Positions 50,467 through 60,400 of a DNA stretch of 64,000 nucleotides are shown here, in pieces (the first letter of the stretch is position 1; each line of letters opens with the position of its first letter). The DNA is taken from positions 1-64,000 of the forward strand of contig CALVYT010000009.1 of NCBI GenBank assembly GCA_944372345.1, read 5' to 3'. The notes beneath the pieces are model-generated. The model was not told where the DNA came from. It did no database searches and saw only the letters and a list, made by a program, of their open reading frames with translations. The DNA comes from an uncultured Clostridia bacterium. GTDB lineage: Bacteria > Bacillota > Clostridia > Christensenellales > Pumilibacteraceae. A program made the position numbers and the translations under genes.

Positions 50467-51159
50467 TCAGACGACCGTCGTTTCGGCAAGCAGATATATA
50501 TTGACCAGCGGCTTATTTTCCCCCTCGTAAAGCACGACTTGTGCCGGCATACTTATCATCTGCCCGACGTCGGGCAACATCATGGAAAAATATTCGCGCA
50601 CGCCGTTCCAGCTGTTGGAAAAGCTCGCGTTGCCCGTCCAGTTCTCACCGGTCATCTGCTCGGAGGAAAGCCCCGTTCCGTCGCCGTCCGGCGAACTGTC
50701 GTGGCATTTGTACGTCTTCGTCCCTATCGACGCGTCCTTGAAAGTCACGGTGACGTCGACTTCGTCGCTCTCGCTGCCTATTTTGACCGTGCAGCCTTCG
50801 AGCGAAGAATAAATGCCCTGCGCCTCTTTGTCGATAAACTTCTCGAACGCCTCGGGGCTCGCCTTGTCGGAGTCCGTAAGACCGCCGAGTATTCCGAAAC
50901 TATCCGCCGCGACGGTGTATTCCCAGTTCACCCTGCCGAAATATTTTTCGATAAGATCGCCCACGCTCGTTTTTTCCTCGCCCGGCACATATCCCGCGCT
51001 CGTCTGTCCGTCCCAGTCGACGGGGAGAGTTTTTCCCGTGAACGTGTATGTCTTTCCGTAGAGCGGCGTCAGGTCCACCCCGCCGCAGCCCGCCGCCGCA
51101 AGCACGGCAAACAGCACGGCGGCGCACAGCGCGACAAGCGCCATTCTCATCTTTTTCAT
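50467..51159 (-). CDS. Lipoprotein of unknown function
   Basis: The 230-residue protein has a lipoprotein signal with lipobox (AVLAAAGCGG). The mature part is acidic with a YGKTYTFTGKTLPVDWDG start, and a VKIGSESDEVDVTVTFKDAS strand pair in the middle, suggesting a beta-rich fold. No family is recognised. AAGGAGG precedes the ATG and TTGATC-17-TATAAT (51258-51286) lies about 100 nt upstream. Monocistronic. Confidence 0.8.
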   Translation of the reverse strand: MKKMRMALVALCAAVLFAVLAAAGCGGVDLTPLYGKTYTFTGKTLPVDWDGQTSAGYVPGEEKTSVGDLIEKYFGRVNWEYTVAADSFGILGGLTDSDKASPEAFEKFIDKEAQGIYSSLEGCTVKIGSESDEVDVTVTFKDASIGTKTYKCHDSSPDGDGTGLSSEQMTGENWTGNASFSNSWNGVREYFSMMLPDVGQMISMPAQVVLYEGENKPLVNIYLLAETTVV

Positions 51160-51257
51160 ACATTTTCCTCCTTATTCCGTTTTCGCTTTGCGAAGCGCGC
51201 TCCCTTATCCGCAAACGCTTCCGCCGCTTTTAACGGTCGTTTTATAAAGTTACTTAT

Positions 51258-51286
51258 ATTATAATATAAATGTAGACTATGATCAA
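51258..51286 (-). promoter_or_regulatory. Promoter of the lipoprotein gene
   Basis: TTGATC (51281-51286) and TATAAT (51258-51263) on the minus strand are 17 bp apart in an AT-rich patch. Confidence 0.65.
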
Positions 51287-51304
51287 GCAAATTGCCGTAC
51301 TTTT

Positions 51305-51469
51305 GGGTTTTATATCGCAAACAAATGTATAGTATCATTATTTTTCGCCGACGGTGACGCGGCAAACGGAGCGACAGCCCGCGAGCGCGAACTCATAGCC
51401 GCATACCGCCGCCTGTCGGACAAAGAAAAACGCGCCGTCGAATCGCTGAAAAAAGAGCTCGGCAAATGA
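51305..51469 (+). pseudogene. C-terminal remnant of an XRE-type regulator
   Basis: The frame ending at TGA 51467-51469 reads RERELIAAYRRLSDKEKRAV followed by ESLKKELGK, which matches the end of many XRE-family proteins (residues after the HTH). No HTH or start codon is found; the frame opens in AT-rich DNA. Probably a decayed gene. Confidence 0.4.
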
Positions 51470-51471
51470 CC

Positions 51472-51552
51472 GCAAAACGCCGCGCGGATAAAAAGCGCGG
51501 CGATCACAAAATAAACGATACGCCGCGCGGCATAAAAGCCGCGCGGCTTTTT
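51472..51552. repeat. Dispersed GC-rich hairpin repeat, copy 2
   Basis: It resembles 50350-50428 block by block (AACGCCGCGCGGATA, GCGCGGCGA, ACGATACGCCGCGCGGC) and ends in GCCGCGCGGC (51522-51531) paired with GCCGCGCGGC (51538-51547), followed by TTTTT. It follows the XRE remnant and points into the Sel1 gene end. Confidence 0.75.
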
Positions 51553-51616
51553 GAAAGCTGTTTATGTTGCCTGCGCGCATATCCGCGCCCGCGCGGGTAT
51601 AAAACGGCGCGTCCGC

Positions 51617-52663
51617 TTACGGGCGCAGACGCCGCAAGGCTTCGCGTGCTTTTTCGTATCCTTGCTCTGCCGCCTTGGTATACCACTCTACGGCTTTGGC
51701 ATAGTCCTGCCTGATACCAAGCCCGTTTTCATAACATATACCGAGATTACATTGAGCACTGGCATAACCTTGCTCCGCAGATTTAGTATACCACTCGGCT
51801 GCTTTGGCATAGTCCTGCCTGATACCAAGCCCGGTTGCATAACATACGCCGAGATTATTTTGCGCGTCGGCGATACCTTGCTTCGCCGATTTAGTATACC
51901 ACTCTACCGCTTTGACATAGTCTTGCCCAATGCCTTGACCGTAATAATAACAATAGCCGAGAGCATACTGCGCGTCGGCGATACCTTGCTTCGCCGATTT
52001 AGTATACCACTCTACCGCTTTGGCATAATCCTGCTCAACGCCTTGACCATCATAATAACAGTTGCCGAGATCATATTGCGCCCAAGGATGACCCTGCTCC
52101 GCCGATTTGGTATACAACTCTACCGCTTTGAGATAGTCCGGCACGACGCCTTGCCCGCTCTCATAACAACAGCCGAGATCATATTGCGCCAAATCATTAC
52201 CCTGCTCCGCCGATTTAGCGAACCACTCGACGGCTTTTGAATAATCCTGCCCGACGCCTTCTCCGTAATAATAACAATTGCCGAGATTATATTGCGCAAA
52301 ATCATTACCTTGCTTCGCCGATTTAGTGTACCACTCGACCGCTTCAACATAATCCTGCTCAACGCCTTGACCGTAATAATAGCAATAGCCGAGCCAGAAT
52401 TGCGCTCCGGCATAGCCTTGCTCCGCCGATTTAGCGAACCACTCTACTGCTTTGGAGGAATCCTGCCCGACGCCTTCACCCCAATAATAACAGTAACCGA
52501 GCTGATGTTGTGCTTCGGCATTACCCGCCGATGCCGCTGCCATAAAATGTTCGACCGCTTTCGCATAGTCCCACTCCACGCCGTCGCCGTGATAATACTT
52601 TAAGCCGAGTTCGTACTCTTTCTGCGCGTCGCAGGTTTCCGGACCTATATTTTTTCCGCCCAT
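51617..52663 (-). CDS. Sel1-repeat protein
   Basis: The 348-residue protein is almost wholly nine Sel1-like (TPR-type) repeats of 36 residues, each close to AQYNLGNCYYYGEGVGQDYSK followed by AVEWYTKSAEQG. It has no signal peptide, so it is probably a cytosolic scaffold for protein-protein contacts. Nucleotide identity among repeats is high, so copy number can change by slippage. AGGAGG precedes the ATG. The promoter at 52785-52813 reads first through a remnant of a second Sel1 gene (52718-52774). Confidence 0.9.
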   Translation of the reverse strand: MGGKNIGPETCDAQKEYELGLKYYHGDGVEWDYAKAVEHFMAAASAGNAEAQHQLGYCYYWGEGVGQDSSKAVEWFAKSAEQGYAGAQFWLGYCYYYGQGVEQDYVEAVEWYTKSAKQGNDFAQYNLGNCYYYGEGVGQDYSKAVEWFAKSAEQGNDLAQYDLGCCYESGQGVVPDYLKAVELYTKSAEQGHPWAQYDLGNCYYDGQGVEQDYAKAVEWYTKSAKQGIADAQYALGYCYYYGQGIGQDYVKAVEWYTKSAKQGIADAQNNLGVCYATGLGIRQDYAKAAEWYTKSAEQGYASAQCNLGICYENGLGIRQDYAKAVEWYTKAAEQGYEKAREALRRLRP

Positions 52664-52717
52664 ATTTTCCTCCTTGGCACGTCGACCGTTATATCGCCGC
52701 CGTAAAAGACGGAGCCG

Positions 52718-52774
52718 TCATAAACCGAGCAAGGCTTCGCGCGCTTTTTCGTGACCATGCGCTGCGGCCTTCAT
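52718..52774 (-). pseudogene. Remnant of a second Sel1 gene end
   Basis: The 18-codon frame from ATG 52774 reads KAAAHGHEKAREALLGL and stops. It matches the last residues of the adjacent Sel1 protein (KAAEQGYEKAREALRRL). It stands 10 nt after a consensus -10, so a deletion seems to have removed the body of an upstream paralogue while leaving promoter and tail. Confidence 0.55.
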
Positions 52775-52784
52775 CTTTAACATT

Positions 52785-52813
52785 ATTATATCATCGGCGG
52801 CGGAATGTGTCAA
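52785..52813 (-). promoter_or_regulatory. Promoter of the Sel1 unit
   Basis: TTGACA (52808-52813) and TATAAT (52785-52790) on the minus strand are 17 bp apart. Confidence 0.85.
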
Positions 52814-52858
52814 CTTTACGGAGCAAAGAAACGGCAACGCGCGCGCCGAACGCAAAAA

Positions 52859-52886
52859 GCAAGCCCCTCCGTCGGGAGAGGCTTGC
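52859..52886 (-). terminator. Terminator of gpmI
   Basis: GCAAGCC pairs with GGCTTGC around an inner CTCC/GGAG stem, followed on the minus strand by TTTTTGCG. Confidence 0.9.
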
Positions 52887-52944
52887 GGGCAATGTCGCTT
52901 ATAAAACGCACGTCACTTTTCGATAATATCGCTTATTAAGCGCG

Positions 52945-54462
52945 TCACTTTTCGATCAGGCATTTGCCCGTCATTTCCGCGGGCTGCGGAACGCCCATCG
53001 CATGCAGCAGCGTAGGCGCGATGTCGCACAGCGCGCCGCCGTCCGCAAGTTTGCACCCGACGAACTCGTCGCCGCAGACGATGAGCGGCACGGGATCTGT
53101 CGTGTGGCTCGTGCAGGGACTGCCGTCCTCGAAACTCATCAGTTCGGCGTTGCCGTGGTCGGCGAACACGAGAGCGGTACCGCCCGTAGCGAGCACGGCG
53201 TCCACCACCTTGCCCGTGCATTCGTCCACCGTGCGCACGGCTTTGACAGCCGCGTCGAACACGCCGGTATGCCCGACCATATCGCAGTTAGCGTAGTTCA
53301 TTATGAGGACGTCCGTCTTGCCGACGACGGAGAGCGCTTTTTCGCAAACCTCCGGCGCGGACATCTCGGGCTGCATATCGTAGGTCGGCACTTTGGGCGA
53401 CGGCACGAGTATGCGCGTTTCGTTCTTATTGGGTTCCTCCACGCCGCCGTTGAAGAAGAACGTGACGTGCGCGTATTTCTCCGTTTCGGCGGTGCGCACC
53501 TGCGTTTTGCCTATCTTCGCAAGGTATTCGCCGAGGGTATTGGCGAGCCTGCGGGGCGGGAACGCGATGACGACGTGCTCTATCGTCGCGTCGTATTGCG
53601 TCATACACACGTAAAACACCTTTTTATATCCGCCCGCGCGCTCGAACTTGTCGAAATCGGGATATACCGCCGCTCGCGTTATCTCGCGGGCGCGGTCGCT
53701 GCGGAAATTGAAGAATATGACGGAATCCCCGTCGTGCACGCCGTCGTAATCGCCGACCACGCTCGCGCGGATGAATTCGTCGGTCACGCCCTCGGCGTAA
53801 GACTTCTTCGTAACGTCCGCCGCCGTCGCGTAATGCTCGCCCACTCCGGCATACATCATATCGTAGCCTTCCTTGACGCGCTCCCAGCGGTTGTCGCGGT
53901 CCATATAGTAATATCTGCCGATGACGGTGGCTATCTTTCCGACGCCGATCTCCGCCATCTTCGCTTCCAGCGCGGCGATAAATTCCGCGCCCGACGTCGG
54001 GGGCACGTCGCGCCCGTCCATAAGACAGTGGACGAACACCTTCTTTACGCCCTTGCGCTTCGCCATTTCCAGCAATGCGTAAAGATGCGTGTTCATCGAA
54101 TGCACGCCGCCGTCGGACAGCAGTCCGACGAGATGCAATGCGCCTCCGTCAGTGTTCACTCTGTCCATAGCTTCAACGAACTCGGCGTTCGCGAAGAACT
54201 CGCCGTCCTCGATCGCCTTGTCTATCGCGGTGATGTCCTGATAGACCACGCGGCCCGCGCCGATATTGAGGTGACCCACCTCGCTGTTGCCCATCTGCCC
54301 CGCGGGCAGACCGACGGCGCGCCCGCTCGCTTCTATCAGCGTGTGCGGATATTTCTTCATCAGTCTGTCGAGGTTGGGCGTTCCCGCCGCCGCTATCGCG
54401 TTGCCGCGCGCGTCCTTGCGGTATCCGAATCCGTCCATTATTATTATCGCGTATGTTTTCAT
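52945..54462 (-). CDS. gpmI: 2,3-bisphosphoglycerate-independent phosphoglycerate mutase
   Basis: The 505-residue Mn-dependent enzyme of glycolysis interconverts 3- and 2-phosphoglycerate. MDGFGYRKDARGNAI holds the first metal ligands, GQMGNSEVGHLNIGAGR the catalytic Ser, FNFRSDRAREIT and NYANCDMVGHTGVFDA further ligands, and ADHGNAE the last. I chose ATG 54462 since it matches family starts, although AGGAGG lies about 20 nt upstream, nearer to an in-frame GTG at 54483 that is too close to it. Promoter TTGCTT-17-TAAAAT is at 54511-54539. Confidence 0.96.
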   Translation of the reverse strand: MKTYAIIIMDGFGYRKDARGNAIAAAGTPNLDRLMKKYPHTLIEASGRAVGLPAGQMGNSEVGHLNIGAGRVVYQDITAIDKAIEDGEFFANAEFVEAMDRVNTDGGALHLVGLLSDGGVHSMNTHLYALLEMAKRKGVKKVFVHCLMDGRDVPPTSGAEFIAALEAKMAEIGVGKIATVIGRYYYMDRDNRWERVKEGYDMMYAGVGEHYATAADVTKKSYAEGVTDEFIRASVVGDYDGVHDGDSVIFFNFRSDRAREITRAAVYPDFDKFERAGGYKKVFYVCMTQYDATIEHVVIAFPPRRLANTLGEYLAKIGKTQVRTAETEKYAHVTFFFNGGVEEPNKNETRILVPSPKVPTYDMQPEMSAPEVCEKALSVVGKTDVLIMNYANCDMVGHTGVFDAAVKAVRTVDECTGKVVDAVLATGGTALVFADHGNAELMSFEDGSPCTSHTTDPVPLIVCGDEFVGCKLADGGALCDIAPTLLHAMGVPQPAEMTGKCLIEK

Positions 54463-54510
54463 TGCCGGTCGTGCGTTATGCACGCCTCCTTTAAGATGTT
54501 TTCCGCATAT

Positions 54511-54539
54511 ATTTTATCACCGCCGCACGGAAAAAGCAA
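54511..54539 (-). promoter_or_regulatory. Promoter of gpmI
   Basis: TTGCTT (54534-54539) and TAAAAT (54511-54516) on the minus strand are 17 bp apart. Confidence 0.7.
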
Positions 54540-54557
54540 GTTTTTCGCGGTATCAAG

Positions 54558-55592
54558 TCATTCGCTTCTCAAAGCAACTTTCATTACCCCGTCCGCGCGC
54601 GACGCGAACAGCTCATACGCCTTTTCGATGTCCGAAAACGCGAACGTATGCGTTATCAGCGGCGCGGGATCTATCTTTCCCTCTGCGATCAGAGCAAGTT
54701 CCTCGGCGCACTTGCAGCCGTCCACCCCGCCCGTTTTGAACACGAGATTTTTGCCGTACATATCTGGCAGCGGCAGGACCTGCGGCGCGTCGTACATCGC
54801 CGCCACTACCACCGTCGCGTTGGGGCGCGCGCACTTCCAGCCGAGCGCGAACGACGCGTCCGTCCCCGCGGCTTCGATCACGGCGTCCGCTCCGCCGTGC
54901 GCGCATTCGCCGCGGCAGAACTCCTCCGCGTGCTCGGGAGAGATCGCGGTGAACTGCGGATAATGCCGCTTTGCGAACTCCCGCCTGCCCGCGTCCGCCT
55001 CGCACACGACGACGCGCTTTGCGCGCAGCGCGGCGCACATAGCCGCGCACAGCCCCACGGGTCCGCCGCCGACGACGAGCGCGGTATCGTCCGCGCCTAT
55101 GTCCGCTATGTCAGCCGCCCAATACCCCGTCGCGAGCACGTCGCCGACGAGCAGAGCGCGCTCGTCGGACACCCCGTCCGGGATCTTCGTCAGTCCGTTG
55201 TCGGCGAACGGCACGCGCACATACGCCGCCTGCGCGCCGTCTATGCGGCAGCCGAGCGCCCAGCCGCCGAGCGGCGACGTACAGTTGTTCACCCACCCGC
55301 GGCGGCAGAAAAAGCACTCGCCGCAATACGTTTCGACGTTGACAGCGACGCGGTCGCCCGCCTTAACGCTTTTCACGTCCGCGCCCGTTTCCTCGACGAC
55401 GCCGACGAACTCGTGCCCGACGGTCACTCCCGTGCGGGCGCGCGGCACCAGACCGTGCATAATATGCAGGTCGCTCGTACATATGCTCGACAGCGTGACG
55501 CGCACCACCGCGTCGCGCGGGTCGGCGATATGCGGCTCCGTTTTTTCGACAAACCCGAACTTATCCTTTCCGAGATAACAATACGCTTTCAT
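54558..55592 (-). CDS. Zinc-dependent medium-chain alcohol dehydrogenase
   Basis: The 344-residue NAD(P)-dependent enzyme has the catalytic Zn region SICTSDLHIMHG and GHEFVGVVEETG, the structural Zn loop CGECFFCRRGWVNNC, and the Rossmann motif ALVVGGGPVGLCAA. VLPLPDMYGKNLVFKTGG resembles the late region of secondary-alcohol and threonine-type dehydrogenases. The substrate is unknown. AAGAGGA precedes the ATG and a TGCGCATATGCGCA palindrome lies directly upstream, a possible operator. The adenine deaminase gene precedes it by 33 bp and may be co-transcribed. Confidence 0.93.
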   Translation of the reverse strand: MKAYCYLGKDKFGFVEKTEPHIADPRDAVVRVTLSSICTSDLHIMHGLVPRARTGVTVGHEFVGVVEETGADVKSVKAGDRVAVNVETYCGECFFCRRGWVNNCTSPLGGWALGCRIDGAQAAYVRVPFADNGLTKIPDGVSDERALLVGDVLATGYWAADIADIGADDTALVVGGGPVGLCAAMCAALRAKRVVVCEADAGRREFAKRHYPQFTAISPEHAEEFCRGECAHGGADAVIEAAGTDASFALGWKCARPNATVVVAAMYDAPQVLPLPDMYGKNLVFKTGGVDGCKCAEELALIAEGKIDPAPLITHTFAFSDIEKAYELFASRADGVMKVALRSE

Positions 55593-55604
55593 TTTATCCT
55601 CTTA

Positions 55605-55618
55605 TGCGCATATGCGCA
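55605..55618. promoter_or_regulatory. TGCGCATATGCGCA palindrome
   Basis: The 14-bp perfect palindrome lies between the adenine deaminase stop and the alcohol dehydrogenase ribosome site. The same core forms the centre of the 34-bp palindrome at 7769-7802. It may be a regulator binding site or a mobile palindrome core. Confidence 0.4.
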
Positions 55619-55625
55619 CCTTTCG

Positions 55626-57281
55626 CTATCCTCTGTAAACGTATGCGCCATGTGCGACGTCATACAGCCCTTTGGTGTTCAGCTTGGCTTCGGGAATGAC
55701 GGTGAGCGTCAGAAACGACAGCAGCATAAACGGCTCTATGCCCGGCTCCCGGCAGAGCTCGTCAAGAGCCGACAAGAGCGCGCGGCGCTCGGCGAGCGCT
55801 TCTTCCGCCGTGCGGCTGCTCATCAGTCCCGCTATGTCCAGCGCGGCTTTCGTCACCTTTCCGCCCGAGCAGACCGACAGTCCGCCGTCGGGAGCGAGCG
55901 CGCGCACGGCTGCCGCCATATCCCGCGCGTTGTCGCCTATGACCGCGACGTTATGCGAATCGTGTCCGACGGTGGAGGCTATCGCCCCTCCCCGCAGTCC
56001 GAAACCACTGACGTATGCCCGCCCGATCTCCCCGCTCGCGCGGTGCCGCTCCATACAGCAGAGCAGATCTAACCCCTCCGCGCTCTCCGCATGATCGAGC
56101 CGCGTCACGAGAGTGCGCGGAGATACGCCTATAACGGGCATTCCCGGATAAAACGGCAGCGTAAAACCGGCTTCGCCGAACGGCGCGAGCCGCACCGTGC
56201 CGCGCGCGAAAGCCGCGTCGGCGGGCGACGTCTTAAACAGCGCCCTGCCGTTTTCCGCCACTTTCGTACCGCGGTAATACACCGCCTCGATCTCCCGCGC
56301 GGCAATATCCCGCGATATGACGAGATCCGCGCTCATTCCGGGCGCGACCGCGCCTCTGCCGCGCAGTCCGTATGCCTCGGACGGGTTAAGAGCAGCCATG
56401 GCGACCGCCGACACGGGATCGACGCCGCATTCGACGGCGATATGCACGCAATCGTCTATCGTGCCGCGCTTTGTCACGTCATCGAGGTTACGGTCGTCCG
56501 AGCAGAACATAAACCGCCGCATATTGCGCTCCGTCACGGCGGGCAGCAGATCCCGCACGTTCTTCGCCTGACTGCCCTCGCGCATAAGGACGTACATCCC
56601 GCGCGAAACGCGCTCCGCCGCTTCCTCGGCGGTCGTGCATTCGTGGTCGGTGGAGATCCCCGCCGCGGCGTAAGCGTTCAGTCCCTCGCCGCCCAGCCCG
56701 GGCGCGTGACCGTCTATGCGGTCGAACACGTCGAGTTTCGCGAGCACGGCGGGGTCGCACGACAGCACGCCGGGCACGTTCATCATCTCGCCCAGTCCGT
56801 ACAGCCCCGCCCGCTTTCCTTTGTCCGCGTCGGCTGCCGTAAGGCAGGCTCCCGAGCTGTCCTCGGGGGTCGCGGGCACGCAGGACGGCATCATAAACCG
56901 CACGTCGGCGGGAACGCCGCGCACGTCGGCGCGCATAAATTCTATGCCGCGCATCCCGCATACGTTGGCTATCTCGTGCGGGTCGGCTATGAACGCCGTC
57001 ACGCCGTGCGGCACGGCGAGTTTCAGATATTCGGATGGACGCACCGCCGCCGATTCGAAATGCAGATGAGCGTCGCAGAAAGACGGCATAACGTATTTCC
57101 CGCCTCCGTCGATCTCCTCTTTTCCCGAATATTTCCCCACGCCGGCGATAACGCCGCCCGTTACGGCGACGTCGCCCTTTATCACCGAACCGCCGTAAAC
57201 GTCAAACACGCCTGCGTTCTTTATCACCAGGTCGGCGCGCTCTCTGCCCGCCGCGACGGCTATCAGCTTTCCCCTGTCCAT
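55626..57281 (-). CDS. ade: Adenine deaminase
   Basis: The 551-residue metal enzyme of the amidohydrolase fold turns adenine into hypoxanthine and ammonia for purine salvage. VMPSFCDAHLHFESAAVRPSEY has the metal-binding HxH, GVTAFIADPHEIANVCG the next ligand, and ISTDHECTTAEEA and FCSDDRNLDDV later metal residues. GVIGDNA-like text (VAVIGDNARDMAAAV) in the C-terminal domain is family-typical. ATG 57281 has AAAGGAGAG in front; the extension to 57383 is rejected. Promoter at 57329-57357. Confidence 0.95.
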   Translation of the reverse strand: MDRGKLIAVAAGRERADLVIKNAGVFDVYGGSVIKGDVAVTGGVIAGVGKYSGKEEIDGGGKYVMPSFCDAHLHFESAAVRPSEYLKLAVPHGVTAFIADPHEIANVCGMRGIEFMRADVRGVPADVRFMMPSCVPATPEDSSGACLTAADADKGKRAGLYGLGEMMNVPGVLSCDPAVLAKLDVFDRIDGHAPGLGGEGLNAYAAAGISTDHECTTAEEAAERVSRGMYVLMREGSQAKNVRDLLPAVTERNMRRFMFCSDDRNLDDVTKRGTIDDCVHIAVECGVDPVSAVAMAALNPSEAYGLRGRGAVAPGMSADLVISRDIAAREIEAVYYRGTKVAENGRALFKTSPADAAFARGTVRLAPFGEAGFTLPFYPGMPVIGVSPRTLVTRLDHAESAEGLDLLCCMERHRASGEIGRAYVSGFGLRGGAIASTVGHDSHNVAVIGDNARDMAAAVRALAPDGGLSVCSGGKVTKAALDIAGLMSSRTAEEALAERRALLSALDELCREPGIEPFMLLSFLTLTVIPEAKLNTKGLYDVAHGAYVYRG

Positions 57282-57328
57282 AGACTCTCCTTTCGCGCGC
57301 AGGACCGCGCTCCCTTTTATTTTTTTCA

Positions 57329-57357
57329 AGCATATCACACACTCGCGAAAAAAGCAA
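57329..57357 (-). promoter_or_regulatory. Promoter of ade
   Basis: TTGCTT (57352-57357) and TATGCT (57329-57334) on the minus strand are 17 bp apart. Confidence 0.55.
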
Positions 57358-57375
57358 CACCTTTTTAAAATTAAA

Positions 57376-57408
57376 GGAGCCATTTCTTTATTTCAAAGAA
57401 AAGGCTCC
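57376..57408 (-). terminator. Terminator of the LRR lipoprotein gene
   Basis: GGAGCC (57376-57381) pairs with GGCTCC (57403-57408) around an inner TTTCTTT/AAAGAAA stem, followed on the minus strand by TTTAATTTTAAAAAGG. Confidence 0.75.
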
Positions 57409-57440
57409 CGTTAAAACAAGGTACAACGTTTCCCGACCTT

Positions 57441-60400
57441 TTACCATAGAACGGGGACACCGTCGACGTAATGCCAATAATCGCCGCCGTCAGGCTGAGT
57501 TTCGGAATAATAGTACACTGCGGCTTGCGTAAAACCGAAATTATTCGTCTGGTCTACGGCAATGTCAAGGAATTGCTGCTCGTTTCCCATATAAAATATT
57601 TCGCTCAGACTGCAATTTTCAAACGCTCCCGCTTTCACGGTATTAACCGCAGATGTAAAAACTATGCTTGTAAGTCCGAAACAATCCTTGAACATTCCGT
57701 TTTCGATCGTTTCAATATCCGACAATGTAACTCTCTGCAAATTTTTATTGCCCGCAAAAGCGTAATCGCCGACCGTATAGGTATTGCCGCTTATTGTGGC
57801 GGGCATAACCGTTTCGGACGAATTGCCGACATATCCGACAAGGCAATATCCGTTTTCATCCGCAAAAAACAGGTAATCCCCTTCCTTAATCAGTTTGCTT
57901 TGATACTCGCCCGTATAGACCTGTTTCGCATAATACGCCACATAACCGTTATCGCTCGAACCCGCTGTTATTTCGAGAGCGGATTTATTATAAACTTCCG
58001 CAAGTCTGTAACAATTTTCAAACGCTCCCGCCGCTATGCTTTTAACGCCGCTGCCGATAACTACCGAAGAGAGAGCGCCGCAACCGGAGAAAGTATATTC
58101 TTCTATGAGAGATACGCCGTCGGGTATGACTAACTCGGTCAACGCCGAGCAATTTTGGAATGCGTTTACGCCTATACGCGTCAGTCCGCTCGGAAGCTCG
58201 ATACGAATAAGGCTCGGACATTCGGAAAACGCAAAGTTACCTATATTGACTACGCCGTCGGGTATATCTATGCTTTCAAGCGCGGCGCAGCCGCTGAAAA
58301 GTCCGTAAGGAATATATGTCATATCGCTCGGCAATTCGATATATTTAAGCGAAGAACAATACTCGAACGCACTGTCACGCAATTCTTTGAGCCCGCTCGG
58401 AAGGATTATCTTCACGAGATTTGCGCTGCCCGTAAACGCTTTCGTCCCTATTTCGTGCACGTTCTGCGGAACTGTAAATTCGGTTTCGGATTTTCCGGGC
58501 GCATACTTTATAAGCGTACTGCCGCTGACGTCGTAAAGATTTCCGCTTATCGAGCTGTAAACGGAATTACCGGCCGCAACGTTTATGTTTTCAAGCGAAG
58601 AACAACCGTCGAAAGTATAATCGGTCTGTATGAATTTAACGCCGCTGCCTATTTCCAGCGTCTTCAGACTGCCGCAGCCCGTGAAAGTGCTCGGCTCTAT
58701 TTCCGTCACGCCGTCGCCTATATCCGCGCTTTCAAGAGCATAGCAGTAACCGAACGCGCTTTCTCCGAGCTTTACGACGCTGTCGGGTAAGATCACGGAA
58801 ATAATGCCGCTGTTTTCGAAAGCCTTTTCGCCTATTTCCGTCAGACCGTCCGGCAAAGCAACCGAAGTCAGAGCAGAACTGCCGCGCAATGCATTATCCG
58901 CTATTTTTTCCGTTCCGTCGGCGATCGTGAGCGAAACGGCGGAAGAAGCGGGCGCGTGCAGCATAAACGTCTTACCGTCTGCCGTGTACAGATCGGTACC
59001 GTCCGACTTAAACGCCGTATTCTGCGAATTCACCGTAATGCTCGCAAGCGCGTTGCAGCCGTCGAAAACTTTATCCCCGATATATTCGAGCGACGAAGGC
59101 AACGTTATGCCGGTTATACCGTCGCTATATGTAAACGCCGCCGAAGCTATGAGAGTCGTGCCGTCTTTTACCGCATACTCTCCGCTCACGCCGCTTGCGG
59201 ACAGGAGTAAACCGTCGTAATATTTCGCGCCGTCCTCTTCCCGAATATTATTCAGAAACGCCGTGCCGAAAAAAGCGTTTTCTCCGACGTAAGTCATGTC
59301 ATCGTTGAAACTTATCTCTTCCATCGTTTTGCACTCGTAAAACGCGTTGGCGCCTACCGCCGTCGCGGACGCAGGGAAAGCAAACGACCGGGCGGATTTT
59401 CCGGACGCATACTTTATAAGCGTACTGCCGTCCTTGGAGTAAAGATCGCCGCCTATCGAAGAGAAGGATTTGTTTTTACCGTCGACGTTTATCTCCGCAA
59501 GCGAACTGCAACCGACGAACGCTCCGTCGCCTATCGTTTCCACTGACTCGGGCACGGTGAAACGCGTAAGGCTTTTGCATTCCCTGAACGCGTCGGTCGC
59601 TATCTCCGTAAGAGAAGACGAAAGAGTAAGGTCTGTAAGGCTCTCGCAACTATAAAACGCGCCGACGTCTATTTTTCTCAGTCCGTTGCCCACCTTAAAG
59701 CTTTTAAGCTTTTTGCAGTAACTGAACGCGCCGTAGTCTATTTCCTGCAAACCGTTGCCGAATTCGGCGGTCTTCAGATTTTCGTCGTAAGCGAAAGCTC
59801 CTTCGCCTATGGTTTTCAGTCCGTTCCCGACCTTTATGCTTTCGAGAGAATACAGGGACGACAAAGACCAGTCGCCGATCTCTTCCACTCCGTTGCCTAT
59901 GACTATGTCGGTCAGACTGTCGCAGCCGCTGAAAAGATCGGAATCGATATCTTTGATTTTATCGCCAAGCTTAACGCTTTTAAGATTCGTACAGGAAGCG
60001 AATACGCCGCTGCCGAGAACGGTCTGCTCGGTCGCGGTAATCTGCCGCTCCGCATAAAGCGCGTCAGACGGCAAATTGCGCGAGCTTGCAACCGCGCCGT
60101 CGTTTATACTGCCGAGCTTGACGTCGGTAAGCGAAGTACACGAATCGAACGCTCCGTCCCCTATGTCCGTGACTTCGTCCCCCACGGTTACCGTCTTTAT
60201 CGTTTCTTCCGCGAAAGCTCGCGCGGCAATGCCCTTTACCGGCAAAGAATCGTAAGTCCCGCCTATTACGAGATTCTCCGTTTTCGCCGTACCCATTCCG
60301 ACAACGACGTAAAAACCGCCGCTGCCGTCTTTTTCGTACTCTAACCCTTCCGTGGGAATAAGCGCGGCAGCTCCGCCGCCCGGATCGGTATTATTTTCCT

